Source of the DNA: Williamsia maris
GTDB lineage: Bacteria > Actinomycetota > Actinomycetes > Mycobacteriales > Mycobacteriaceae
Assembly: GCF_024171815.1 (NCBI RefSeq)
Contig: NZ_JAMTCJ010000003.1
Coordinates: 868,001 to 932,000, forward strand
Direction of reading: 5' to 3'
Length of the DNA stretch: 64,000 nt
Of the stretch, positions 49,653-57,781 are shown piece after piece (the stretch's first letter is position 1; each line of letters opens with the position of its first letter). The notes under the pieces are model-generated. The model worked only from the letters and a program-made list of their open reading frames with translations, searched no databases and had not been told where the DNA came from. Made by a program: the position numbers and the translations under genes.

Positions 49653-51151
49653 TCCGGTGGTCGCCGGCCCGCCGCCGAGGACGGCAGCTGATGGGATCCC
49701 CAGCGTCCGATCACCGGGCGCAGCGCACCGAGGTTGCGGCCGGTGACCGCGCCCTGCCACAGCCCGGTGCCGTAGGCGAGGTCGTCGAGCCTCTTGATGG
49801 CCACGAACCGTGTGACACCCAGTCGGACAGGCGCATCGGGGTTGAGCATCTCCGAGCGCATCCATTCGACGACACCCTCGGCCAACGCCACCGCCAGCAG
49901 GACCGATCGGAAACGACGTGACACCAGGGCCAGCAGGATCGACAGCGGCCAGTAGTGCCGGCACAGCGCCGATGCCATCTGTAGGAATCCGAACCCCACC
50001 GATTGTGCGGTGAGCCGCGCGGCGACGCGGGGTGCGTCGGGGATGTGGGCGATGCGTTGGTGGAGTCGGTGCGCGATGAACCCGATCATCGCGACCATCA
50101 ACCCGAAGCCCCACCGCGAACGGGTGAGGGCGGCGACCATCGCGATCATCATCGGGGTGTTCATCACCATGGGCGACGCCAACGTCTGGTGCCGATCGGT
50201 GAGCAGTGCGGCACCGGTGCCGTAGTACCGACGCCGATCGAGACCTGCGCGCAACGCCACGCGGTGGTCGTGCTCGGCCAGCGCGACGGGGTCGTACCGG
50301 ATGACCCACCCATCCGAGCGCAGACGCCAACACAGATCGACGTCCTCGGCCACCCGAAGCGACTCGTCGAAGCCGTCGAATGCGCTGCGGCGCATGATCA
50401 TCGCGGCACTCGGAACGTAGCCGATCCGAGTTCCCGGTGCGACGGGACCTTCACGGCGGCCCATGTCGAGCGAGGAGTGCAGGGCCTCGTAGCGGGCCAT
50501 CGGGCCGCCGTCCGGTCGCATCGCGGTGATCCGTGGTGCGACCAGCGCGACCTGCTCGTCGGAGAAATGGCCGAGGAGTTTGGGCAGCCAGTCCGACCCC
50601 GGCGTGACGTCGGAGTCGAGGAAGGCCACGAAGTCGGTCTGCACCCGGGCGGCACCCAGGTTGCGGGCCGCGGCGGGCCCCGCGCTGATCTCGGTACGGA
50701 TCACCTCGGCACCATCGGCGGTCACCGGTACCTGGGAACCGTCGTCGACGACGATCACACGCACGCCGTGTAGTGCGGACACCAGCCGGTCGATCCCGGT
50801 CTGGTTGTCGCGCACCGGGATCACCACCGTCACATCGGATTCGGTCGGTCCGAACATCGGACGCGGGTGCGCGACGCCGGCGTCGAGCAGCGTCCGCGCC
50901 AGAGACGCGGTCGCCGGGCTGCTCACGCAGATCCGCCCGTCGGGGTCGATCATCTTCGTCGCCGCCGCGGACAGCGAGAGCACACGCAGCGGTGAACCAC
51001 CCACGATGTGTCGTCCGCCGGGGACCACGGTCGCGCGCAGGTCGATCTGCACCTGAAAACCGTTGGGAAGTGCCTGTTTCGGCGTCACCGACTGCTTCTC
51101 GTCGGCGTCCGGGGTGGTCTCGTCGACCGACGGTGTGGTGTTCGGCGTCAT
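49649..51151 (-). CDS. mftF: mycofactocin glycosyltransferase MftF
   Basis: A 500-residue family-2 glycosyltransferase that decorates the mycofactocin core with beta-linked glucose units. A 40-residue N-terminal lead is followed by the conserved VVIPVRDNQTGIDRL and VIVVDDGS. DSDVTPGSDW is the metal-binding site, and VAEDVDLCWRLRSDGW and hydrophobic segments in the last third suggest membrane attachment. The ATG overlaps the mftE stop (ATGA) and the stop overlaps mftG. Family assignment rests on the mft gene order and the motif layout. Confidence 0.93.
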   Translation of the reverse strand: MTPNTTPSVDETTPDADEKQSVTPKQALPNGFQVQIDLRATVVPGGRHIVGGSPLRVLSLSAAATKMIDPDGRICVSSPATASLARTLLDAGVAHPRPMFGPTESDVTVVIPVRDNQTGIDRLVSALHGVRVIVVDDGSQVPVTADGAEVIRTEISAGPAAARNLGAARVQTDFVAFLDSDVTPGSDWLPKLLGHFSDEQVALVAPRITAMRPDGGPMARYEALHSSLDMGRREGPVAPGTRIGYVPSAAMIMRRSAFDGFDESLRVAEDVDLCWRLRSDGWVIRYDPVALAEHDHRVALRAGLDRRRYYGTGAALLTDRHQTLASPMVMNTPMMIAMVAALTRSRWGFGLMVAMIGFIAHRLHQRIAHIPDAPRVAARLTAQSVGFGFLQMASALCRHYWPLSILLALVSRRFRSVLLAVALAEGVVEWMRSEMLNPDAPVRLGVTRFVAIKRLDDLAYGTGLWQGAVTGRNLGALRPVIGRWGSHQLPSSAAGRRPPE

Positions 51152-51855
51152 CGGATCATGCCGTTCGCGTCGGGGGCCCATCGGTTCACCGCGTCGACCA
51201 GCCGCACGGTCAGATCGTCGAACAGCTCGCGACCCCGATCGGCCGTCGCGGTCACCGGATCGCCGAGGACACCGGTCGCGCTCACGGCACGCACACCACC
51301 GGATCGCATGGCACCCATCAACTCCCCCAGCGGTGCGGTGTTGCCCGAGGAGACCCGTTCGGACCGGACGAGCTGAGGCGAGAGATGCAGCAGCAGAGAG
51401 GTTTCCGTCTCACCGGCGTGGGCATCGGCGCCCGCGACACCACACGGGAACCACGTCACGTCGCGCCCCTCGTGGCGCAGAAGGGTCACGGCCGACGACA
51501 GGGTGGCCACGTTGCCTCCGTGTCCGTTGACGAACACCACACGCCGGGCCCAGAGGCAGGCACTGCGGCCGAACTCGACGAGAAGGATCCGTAGCGCCTC
51601 GTGACCGATCGACAGGGTCCCCGGGAAGCTCTGGTGTTCGCCGCTCGCCCCGTAGTTGAGGGCGGGCGCCACCAGCGCGTGGTCGCCGACGTTGTCCGCC
51701 GCACCCTCCGCGACCGCGGTGGCGATGCGGACGTCGGTGTCGAGCGGGAGATGGGGTCCGTGCTGTTCGACCGACCCGAGCGGTACGACCAGAGTGCACC
51801 CGCGTTCGTCCAGCTCGGGCCACGTCTGCGCACCGAGCCCACCGGGGCAGGTCAT
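51148..51855 (-). CDS. mftE: mycofactocin creatininase-family peptidase MftE
   Basis: A 235-residue metal-dependent amidohydrolase that cleaves the C-terminal Val-Tyr unit from the modified MftA peptide. Metal and catalytic residues appear in EQHGPHLPLDTD, VNGHGGN and AGETETS, the creatininase pattern. ATG at 51855 has no obvious ribosome site; GTG at 51873 would add six residues. It is the first gene of an mftEFG unit that is physically separated from mftABCD by two other genes. Confidence 0.92.
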   Translation of the reverse strand: MTCPGGLGAQTWPELDERGCTLVVPLGSVEQHGPHLPLDTDVRIATAVAEGAADNVGDHALVAPALNYGASGEHQSFPGTLSIGHEALRILLVEFGRSACLWARRVVFVNGHGGNVATLSSAVTLLRHEGRDVTWFPCGVAGADAHAGETETSLLLHLSPQLVRSERVSSGNTAPLGELMGAMRSGGVRAVSATGVLGDPVTATADRGRELFDDLTVRLVDAVNRWAPDANGMIR

Positions 51856-52058
51856 TCGGACAATGGTAGACACCCCGGCCGGATCTGAACACCGGAAGCA
51901 CGTAATGGATTTCGAGACGTCGGCGTGTCGCGAGGTCAGATGTCGGCGCGGGGCGCGCCCCACCCCACACATGAACCCGCATTCAGTTATGCGATGCTGA
52001 GGTTCCGTGCGGCCGCCTGGTGCGGACGCGTTCCCCACTGTCGACGACGAGGTGTGCG

Positions 52059-53165
52059 ATGAGCGAGAGCAACCGTCCCCAGAATGGCCCGCTGAGCAGC
52101 GTGCGAGTGATCGAGTTCGCCGGGATCGGCCCAGGACCGCACGCCGCCATGTTGCTCGCCGACCTCGGCGCCGACGTGATCCGCGTGCAGCGCGCGGGCA
52201 CGCTGCCCACACCGGGCCGCAATGCCGATCAGCTGCTGCGTGGGCGGTCCGCGGTCGTCGAGGCGAACCTGAAGTCGCCCGAGGACAAGGCGGCCGTCCT
52301 GCGTCTGATCGAGAAGGCCGATGTGATCGTCGAGGGTTTCCGTCCCGGGGTGATGGAACGGCTGGGTCTCGGACCCGACGATCTGCACGCCGTCAACGAG
52401 GGACTGATCTACGGGCGGATGACCGGGTGGGGCCAGGAAGGCCCGTTGGCCGATCGCGCCGGCCACGACATCAACTACATCTCCCTCACCGGTCTCCTGC
52501 ACGCCGTCGGCCGCGCAGAGGAACGTCCGACCCCGCCGCTCAACCTTGTCGGTGACTTCGGCGGAGGGTCGATGTTCCTCGTCCTCGGTGTCCTCGCGGC
52601 GGTCATCGAGCGGCAGCAGTCGGGCAAGGGTCAGGTCGTCGACGCCGCGATGGTCGACGGCGCTTCGGTTCTGGGACAGATGATGTGGGCCTTCCGGGGC
52701 ACCGGCCTGTGGCAGGACCAGCGCGGCGTCAACCTGCTCGACACCGGTGCGCCCTACTACGAGGTGTACGAGACCTCCGACGGCAAGTACATGGCCGCGG
52801 GCGCCATCGAGCCGCAGTTCTACGCCGAGATGATCAAGGGTCTGGGGCTGGCGGACGCGGATCTGCCCGACCAGAACGACATCGCGCGCTGGCCCGAGCT
52901 CAAGGCACGGTTCACCGAGACGTTCGCGTCGAGGACACGCGACGAGTGGGCCGCGATCTTCGACGGCACCGACGCGTGCACGACCCCGGTGCTCACCTTC
53001 GCCGAGGCCCCCGAACACCCGCACATGGCGGCTCGGCAGAACCTCACCGAGATCGACTCGGTCATGCAAGCCGCTCCGGCGCCGCGCTTCTCGCGCACCA
53101 GCACCGAAGAGCCCGCAGGACCGGTCCGCACCGCAACCGACCCCTCGACCATCTGGACCGACTGA
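52059..53165 (+). CDS. mcr: alpha-methylacyl-CoA racemase (family III CoA-transferase fold)
   Basis: A 368-residue CaiB/BaiF-fold protein with the racemase active-site set: the His/Asp of [13 protein letters not shown] (equivalent of His126 in the M. tuberculosis enzyme), Asp in VGDFGGG (Asp156) and Glu in GAIEPQFY (Glu241). Family knowledge: it interconverts 2R and 2S methyl-branched acyl-CoAs so that sterol side chains and phytanate can enter beta-oxidation. ATG at 52059 follows GAGGT. It reads opposite to the surrounding mft genes and ends 58 bp from the convergent SDR gene. With the KstR-type operator of that SDR, a sterol side-chain role is likely. Confidence 0.9.
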   Translation: MSESNRPQNGPLSSVRVIEFAGIGPGPHAAMLLADLGADVIRVQRAGTLPTPGRNADQLLRGRSAVVEANLKSPEDKAAVLRLIEKADVIVEGFRPGVMERLGLGPDDLHAVNEGLIYGRMTGWGQEGPLADRAGHDINYISLTGLLHAVGRAEERPTPPLNLVGDFGGGSMFLVLGVLAAVIERQQSGKGQVVDAAMVDGASVLGQMMWAFRGTGLWQDQRGVNLLDTGAPYYEVYETSDGKYMAAGAIEPQFYAEMIKGLGLADADLPDQNDIARWPELKARFTETFASRTRDEWAAIFDGTDACTTPVLTFAEAPEHPHMAARQNLTEIDSVMQAAPAPRFSRTSTEEPAGPVRTATDPSTIWTD

Positions 53166-53223
53166 GCCCGACCGCTCGCCTGAAGGACCCAATCCGCCGA
53201 CCGGGTCCGTGCTGACGGACTAC

Positions 53224-54036
53224 TCAGACTTTCGTGCTGCCCTGGTCCATCGAGAACTGTGATGCCGTGACCGTGCGGGCGGCGTCGGAGCACAGGAACA
53301 TCACCATGGCCGTCACCTCGTCGCGGGTGCTGAAGAACGGGTCGTTGAGGATCGGCGCGAAGTGCGGCTTGTACTTCTCGATGGTGAACGCGTGCTGGGC
53401 GGAGGTGTCCTCGAACGCCATGGGTGTGTCGACGGCGTACGGGTGGATGGTGTTGACCCGGATCTTGTACTCGCCAACCTCTTTGGCGACCGTCTGAGCC
53501 ATCCCGGTGAGGGCGTACTTCGACGCCGTGTACGACGCCTGCAGCGGCATGGCCTTGAGACCCGCCGACGAGCTGACCACGACGATCGACCCACCTCGCC
53601 CGCCCGCGATCATCGACGGCAGGACGGCGCGCAATGTCTTCCACGTACCGACGACGTTCACGTCGAGCACGTCGGTGAACTGAGCCTCGGTCAACTCCCA
53701 GGACTGGCCCCAGGTGAGGATGCCGGCGTTGGCGATGACGTGGTCGATGCCCCCGAACTGCTCCACGCCGTCGGCGACGAGCTGCTCCTGGAAGGCCAGA
53801 TCACGCGTGTCGCCCTGTCGCGCAAGGATCTTGCCGCCGACACCCTCGACCTCGCGGATCGTCTCGGCGAGGTCGTCGGCGGTCGCGTGCGGGTAGGTGG
53901 TGTGGTCGGCGACCGGCCCGGCGATGTCGAGACCGATGATCGCCGCACCCTCCTCGGCGAACCGGATGGCGTGGTTGCGACCCTGCCCACGGGCGAGCCC
54001 GGTGATGTAGACGACCTTGCCGTCGAACTGTCCCAT
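53224..54036 (-). CDS. mycofactocin-coupled SDR family oxidoreductase
   Basis: A 270-residue short-chain dehydrogenase of the subfamily that keeps its nicotinamide bound and re-oxidises it through mycofactocin. The Rossmann motif TGLARGQGRNHA and the insert ADHTTYPHATADDL are typical of that subfamily. The catalytic Ser lies in VVSSSAG and Tyr/Lys in YTASK. It sits between mftE and mftD. A perfect KstR-type box (54057-54070) lies 20 bp upstream of its ATG, so it is probably induced during sterol catabolism and may oxidise a steroid or branched-chain hydroxy-acyl substrate. Confidence 0.92.
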   Translation of the reverse strand: MGQFDGKVVYITGLARGQGRNHAIRFAEEGAAIIGLDIAGPVADHTTYPHATADDLAETIREVEGVGGKILARQGDTRDLAFQEQLVADGVEQFGGIDHVIANAGILTWGQSWELTEAQFTDVLDVNVVGTWKTLRAVLPSMIAGGRGGSIVVVSSSAGLKAMPLQASYTASKYALTGMAQTVAKEVGEYKIRVNTIHPYAVDTPMAFEDTSAQHAFTIEKYKPHFAPILNDPFFSTRDEVTAMVMFLCSDAARTVTASQFSMDQGSTKV

Positions 54037-54056
54037 GGCATCAAGTTACACCAAAC

Positions 54057-54070
54057 TGGAACGTGTTCTA
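54057..54070. promoter_or_regulatory. KstR-type operator upstream of the mycofactocin-coupled SDR
   Basis: TGGAACGTGTTCTA fits the KstR consensus TnnAACnnGTTnnA at every fixed position. It lies 20 bp before the SDR start codon. KstR is the TetR-family repressor of upper cholesterol catabolism in mycolate actinobacteria. Confidence 0.75.
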
Positions 54071-54097
54071 GTAAATCCTCCGGCAGTCCATCCGGGG

Positions 54098-55285
54098 TCA
54101 GGCCGTCTGCTCGCCGAACCGTCTCTCGAAGCCGTCGGGGATGATGATGTCGTCGCGAGAGAGTTCGTGGATGCTTTTGCGGCCCAGCCCCATCAGGGCG
54201 GAGTCGATGCCGCCGCGCAGGATGTCGAGGACGTTCTCGACGCCGGCCTGTCCGTTGGCCGCGAGACCCCAGAGGTAGGCGCGGCCGATCATGACGGCGT
54301 CGGCGCCCAACGCGAGTGCTTTGACGACGTCGCTGCCGCGGCGGATGCCGCCGTCGAGCAGAACTTGCATGTCGGTGCCGACGGCGTCGGCGATCGGCCC
54401 CAGCATCCGGATCGTCGCCGGGGTGCCGTCGAGGTTGTTACCACCGTGGTTCGACACCGACAACGCGGTGGCGCCGATGTCCCGGGCACGTTTGGCGTCG
54501 TCGAGCCGCGTGATGCCCTTGACCATGAACGGTCCTCCCCACTTCTCCCGCAACCACGCGAGGTCCTCCCACGACGGCGGTGAGGTCTGCATCCACTGGC
54601 CGTAGGCACCGAAGAACGTCGGGCCGAGCTCGCCGGGCTCGGCGAGGTTCGGCGCTGTCAGATCGGGGATGATGGGCTTGCCCTTGTTGAACCAGTCCCA
54701 GGCGTACTTCGGGCGCATCGCGATCTCGGGCGCAAGCTTCAGCAGCGCCTTGAGATCGACCTTCTCCGGGATCTCCGGTGAACCCCAATCGCGACCCATC
54801 GAGAACGACCAGTCAGTCGTCACGATGAGTCCCTTCGCACCCGCGGCCCGGGCCCGCTCGGCACGGGCCAGAATCTCCTCGCGCGAGTTGAGCCAGTAGA
54901 TCTGGAAGAACGTCTGCGGGTTCGCGGCCGCGACATCCTCGACCGGCTTGGACGCAAAGCTGCTCAACCCCATGGCCGTTCCGCGTGCCGCGGAAGCACG
55001 GGCGACCGCGACCTCACCGTCCTTGTCGACGGCCTGGACCCCGGTCGGGGAGATGATCACCGGCATGGAGATGTCCTGGCCCATGATCGATGTCGACAGC
55101 TCCCGCTCGGCGTGTGCACCCACGACGTGCGGTGCGAAGCCGATCTCACCGAACGCCTCGACGTTGTCGGTGATGGTGATGCCCTTCTCGCTGCCGGCGA
55201 CAAGTGCGGAGTACACCGAGCGCGGCAGTCGCTTCTGCGCTCGACGCTGAGCCTCGAGGACAGTCTCGAACCAGGGATTGGCCAT
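54098..55285 (-). CDS. mftD: pre-mycofactocin synthase MftD
   Basis: A 395-residue FMN-dependent alpha-hydroxy-acid-oxidase-like enzyme that oxidatively deaminates the cyclised Val-Tyr core to give the redox-active pre-mycofactocin. MPVIISPTGVQAVD begins the FMN barrel, LIVTTDWSFSMGRDWG is an MftD-type insertion, and SNHGGNNLDGT carries the catalytic His. DGGIRRGSDVVKALALGA binds the FMN phosphate. It follows mftC by 30 bp in the mftABCD unit. Confidence 0.94.
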   Translation of the reverse strand: MANPWFETVLEAQRRAQKRLPRSVYSALVAGSEKGITITDNVEAFGEIGFAPHVVGAHAERELSTSIMGQDISMPVIISPTGVQAVDKDGEVAVARASAARGTAMGLSSFASKPVEDVAAANPQTFFQIYWLNSREEILARAERARAAGAKGLIVTTDWSFSMGRDWGSPEIPEKVDLKALLKLAPEIAMRPKYAWDWFNKGKPIIPDLTAPNLAEPGELGPTFFGAYGQWMQTSPPSWEDLAWLREKWGGPFMVKGITRLDDAKRARDIGATALSVSNHGGNNLDGTPATIRMLGPIADAVGTDMQVLLDGGIRRGSDVVKALALGADAVMIGRAYLWGLAANGQAGVENVLDILRGGIDSALMGLGRKSIHELSRDDIIIPDGFERRFGEQTA

Positions 55286-55315
55286 GGGAGTTCAACTACT
55301 TTCGGTGAGGAGAGA

Positions 55316-56524
55316 TCAGAGGGCGGCGAACCCTGCGAGGGGGTTCTCGTCGCAGTCACGACTCGGCGGTCGAGTCATCAATGTCAGGGGCACGCCGCGG
55401 GAGTGGTCCTTGTTGGCCGTGGGCGTCGAGCGTTCGCCGGCAAGCAAAGCTTCGCCGAAACCCTGCACGCATTCGGGGTCGGGGCCGTCGAGGGGCAGTC
55501 CGGTGAAGAACTTCGCGGCCATGCAGCCACCGCGGCAGGCATCGAAGTGCGCACACTTGGTGCACGCGCCCGCGTTCTGCGGCTCACGGAGCTCGAGGAA
55601 AAGCTCCGACTGCTGCCAGATGGTCTGAAAACCACCGTCGGACAGGATGTTCCCGGCGAGGAAGTTCTCGTGGATCGCGAACGGGCACGCATACACGTCA
55701 CCGATCGGATCAATCAGGCACACGACACGGCCGGCACCACACAGGTTCAGCCCCGCGAGGCCCGAGCCCGGTGAGCCGTCGCTGTAGGCGGCGAGGTGGA
55801 AGAACGAGTCGCCGGTGAGCACCTTGTCGCCACGCTTCACGAGCCAGTCGTAGAGCTCACGCTGCTGGGACGGCAACGGGTGCAGGTCATCCCAGACATC
55901 CGCGCCGCGGCCCGAGGGTCGCATCCGCGTGATGCGCAGCGTGGCACCGTACCGGTCGGCGAGATCTTTGAACTCGTCGAGCTGGGATACGTTGTGCCGG
56001 GTGACGACCACGGAGATCTTGGCGTCGGCGAAGCCGGCCTCGTGCAGGTTCTCCAACGCGCGGATTGCCATGTCGTAGGAGCCGGGCCCACGTACGGCGT
56101 CGTTGACCTCCGCGGTGGCACCGTCAAGGGAGATCTGCACATCCACGTAGTCCGATGCCGCCAACCGCTGCGCCACGGCCTTGTCGATCTTCAACCCGTT
56201 GGTGGAGAACTTCACCCCCACCTGGTGGCTCGTGGCGTAGTCGACCAGCTCCCAGAAGTCCGGGCGCACCGTCGGCTCGCCACCACCGATGTTGACGTAG
56301 AACACCTGCATCCGCTGCAACTCATCGATGATCGCCTTGCACTGCGCGGTGTCGAGCTCGCGCGGGTCACGCTTACCCGACGACGACAGGCAGTGCACAC
56401 ACGACAGATTGCAGGCGTACGTCAACTCCCACGTCAAACAGATCGGGGCATCGAGCCCCTTCTCGAACTGATCGACGAGGCGACCGACTGGAGCGGAGGC
56501 GGGACGGTCGAGCGTGGTGGTCAT
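55316..56524 (-). CDS. mftC: mycofactocin radical SAM maturase MftC
   Basis: A 402-residue radical SAM/SPASM enzyme. It decarboxylates and crosslinks the C-terminal Val-Tyr of MftA. The CxxxCxxC iron-sulfur motif is CNLSCVHC at residues 38-45, followed by GGGEPT. The SPASM domain supplies further cysteines (CGAGRVVC, YACPF, CTKCAHFDACRGGC). The ATG overlaps the mftB stop (ATGA). Length and motif order match known MftC proteins. Confidence 0.96.
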   Translation of the reverse strand: MTTTLDRPASAPVGRLVDQFEKGLDAPICLTWELTYACNLSCVHCLSSSGKRDPRELDTAQCKAIIDELQRMQVFYVNIGGGEPTVRPDFWELVDYATSHQVGVKFSTNGLKIDKAVAQRLAASDYVDVQISLDGATAEVNDAVRGPGSYDMAIRALENLHEAGFADAKISVVVTRHNVSQLDEFKDLADRYGATLRITRMRPSGRGADVWDDLHPLPSQQRELYDWLVKRGDKVLTGDSFFHLAAYSDGSPGSGLAGLNLCGAGRVVCLIDPIGDVYACPFAIHENFLAGNILSDGGFQTIWQQSELFLELREPQNAGACTKCAHFDACRGGCMAAKFFTGLPLDGPDPECVQGFGEALLAGERSTPTANKDHSRGVPLTLMTRPPSRDCDENPLAGFAAL

Positions 56525-56862
56525 GCGGACTCCCGGGGCGTGGTGGCCGGCACGATCGTCGCGGACTGGGCGAGCGAGGTGAGGGCCTGGAGGTACAGGG
56601 GACGATCGGCGTCGGCGATCGGAGATGCGGCCAGGGCGGACTCGGCACTCGGGTGGTCGGCGAGAGACTTCACGAGGTCGACGACGATCAGGTTCTTGAG
56701 GAACGACAGCTTGCGCGTCCCGAAGTGATACAGCAGGGCACCGAACGGTTCCGGGCGCAGGGCCACGCTCGGGTTGAGCACCCACGCGGCCGAAGCGTCG
56801 AACACCCTCGGACCATCCGTGGCACCAGTGGTGTCCGACGTCTCGGCCGTGTCGACGCTCAT
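56521..56862 (-). CDS. mftB: mycofactocin chaperone MftB
   Basis: A 113-residue RiPP recognition protein (PqqD-like fold) that holds the MftA leader for MftC. AWVLNPSVALRPEPFGALLYHFGTRKL and a following helix-rich C-terminal half match the family. The ATG at 56862 is one base from the mftA stop; the frame is open upstream, but the shorter start fits the operon and the family length. The stop overlaps mftC. Confidence 0.93.
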   Translation of the reverse strand: MSVDTAETSDTTGATDGPRVFDASAAWVLNPSVALRPEPFGALLYHFGTRKLSFLKNLIVVDLVKSLADHPSAESALAASPIADADRPLYLQALTSLAQSATIVPATTPRESA

Positions 56863-56863
56863 G

Positions 56864-56986
56864 TCAGTAGACGCCGCACATACCGTCGATCGAGACCTCT
56901 TCGACAAGGCTCTCGGTGACCAGCTCGGCAGAATCGCCGACGGGCGCGGTGACGTCGGTGGACGGGGTGGAGGTGTTCTCGGCCAT
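56864..56986 (-). CDS. mftA: mycofactocin precursor peptide MftA
   Basis: A 40-residue peptide starting [10 protein letters not shown] and ending [10 protein letters not shown], the invariant mycofactocin C terminus whose final Val-Tyr becomes the cofactor. ATG at 56986 follows an AGAGGA site. It is too short for ordinary gene callers. It lies first in the mftABCD unit, divergent from mftR. Confidence 0.96.
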   Translation of the reverse strand: MAENTSTPSTDVTAPVGDSAELVTESLVEEVSIDGMCGVY

Positions 56987-57099
56987 GATTGTCCTCTCGG
57001 GTGATGTGGGTCACGTCGGACTATAATGGCACCGAGTGCACAAAAGCTAGACCCGAGCGATCACTCGCACGGATTCGGACGCGGCGAGAGGGGACGGTT
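56987..57099. promoter_or_regulatory. mftA-mftR divergent control region
   Basis: 113 bp between the two divergent genes. It contains an AT-rich TATAAT at 57022-57027, readable as TATAGT for the mftA direction, and an inverted repeat GCAC-CGA-GTGC at 57029-57039 that could be the MftR operator. No experimentally known MftR motif was used. Confidence 0.35.
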
Positions 57100-57687
57100 G
57101 TGGCATCACCACAGCTCGGCCGACGTCCGAGTACGACGAAAACGCAGATCAGCGAGCTGGCGATCGCTCTGTTCACCGAGCGCGGCTTCGACGAGACGAG
57201 TGTCGACGAGATCGCGCAGGCCGCGGGGATCGCCCGCCGGACACTGTTCCGCTACTACCCGTCGAAGAACGCAATCCCCTGGGGTGACTTCGACGACCAC
57301 CTGTCGGCCATGCGCGATCACCTCGCAGGACTCCCTCCGGACGAGACCGTCGCCGACGCCCTGCGCTCGGCCCTCGTCGCGTTCAACGCGGTGTCCGACG
57401 ACCAGGTCGCCGCACACCGTCGACGGATGACCCTGCTGCTGACCGTGCCTGCGCTGCAGGCGCATTCGATGATCATGTACACCGGCTGGCGCGAGGTGAT
57501 CGCCGAGTACGTCGCGGTGCGCACCGGCAGCACGGCCGCAGATCACCTACCGCAGACCGCGGGGTGGTTGATGCTCGGCGTCGCCCTGTCCTCCTACGAG
57601 CAGTGGCTCGCCGACCCGTCGACAAACCTGACCGCCTTGCTGACCGAGGGCAGCCGTATTCTCGGACAAGGCCTGGAAGCGCTCTAG
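57100..57687 (+). CDS. mftR: mycofactocin system TetR-family regulator MftR
   Basis: A 195-residue TetR repressor. The N-terminal HTH includes SELAIALFTERGFDETSVDEIA and GIARRTLFRYYPSKNAIPWGDFD, typical of MftR proteins. GTG at 57100 follows AGAGGGG; the frame can be extended upstream to 56989, but that would consume the mftA promoter region. The C-terminal helical ligand domain is thought in mycobacteria to sense long-chain acyl-CoA. It is divergent from mftA and probably represses it. Confidence 0.93.
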   Translation: MASPQLGRRPSTTKTQISELAIALFTERGFDETSVDEIAQAAGIARRTLFRYYPSKNAIPWGDFDDHLSAMRDHLAGLPPDETVADALRSALVAFNAVSDDQVAAHRRRMTLLLTVPALQAHSMIMYTGWREVIAEYVAVRTGSTAADHLPQTAGWLMLGVALSSYEQWLADPSTNLTALLTEGSRILGQGLEAL

Positions 57688-57748
57688 TGGTCTGCCACCA
57701 AACGAGCGGGGTGTGGAACCGCCGCCTCCCACTGGGTACTCTCAAAAC

Positions 57749-57762
57749 TAGAACGTGTTCTT
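57749..57762. promoter_or_regulatory. KstR-like operator upstream of kshB
   Basis: TAGAACGTGTTCTT matches TnnAACnnGTTnnA at all fixed positions except the last. It is centred on the same AGAACGTGTTCT core as the SDR box and lies 19 bp before the kshB ATG. Confidence 0.65.
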
Positions 57763-57781
57763 ATTCTGCGAAGGGTGTCCG

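Noticed and set aside
49653-50333. N-terminal extension of the mftG frame
   Set aside because: It overlaps mftF in another frame and lacks GMC motifs; the GTG at 49652 overlaps the mftF stop, as in other mft operons.
53185-53208. Weak inverted repeat GGACCC/GGGTCC between mcr and the SDR
   Set aside because: Six-bp arms with a 12-bp loop are too weak to call a terminator.
56989-57099. N-terminal extension of the mftR frame
   Set aside because: It would cover the divergent promoter region; the GTG at 57100 has a ribosome site and gives the family length.
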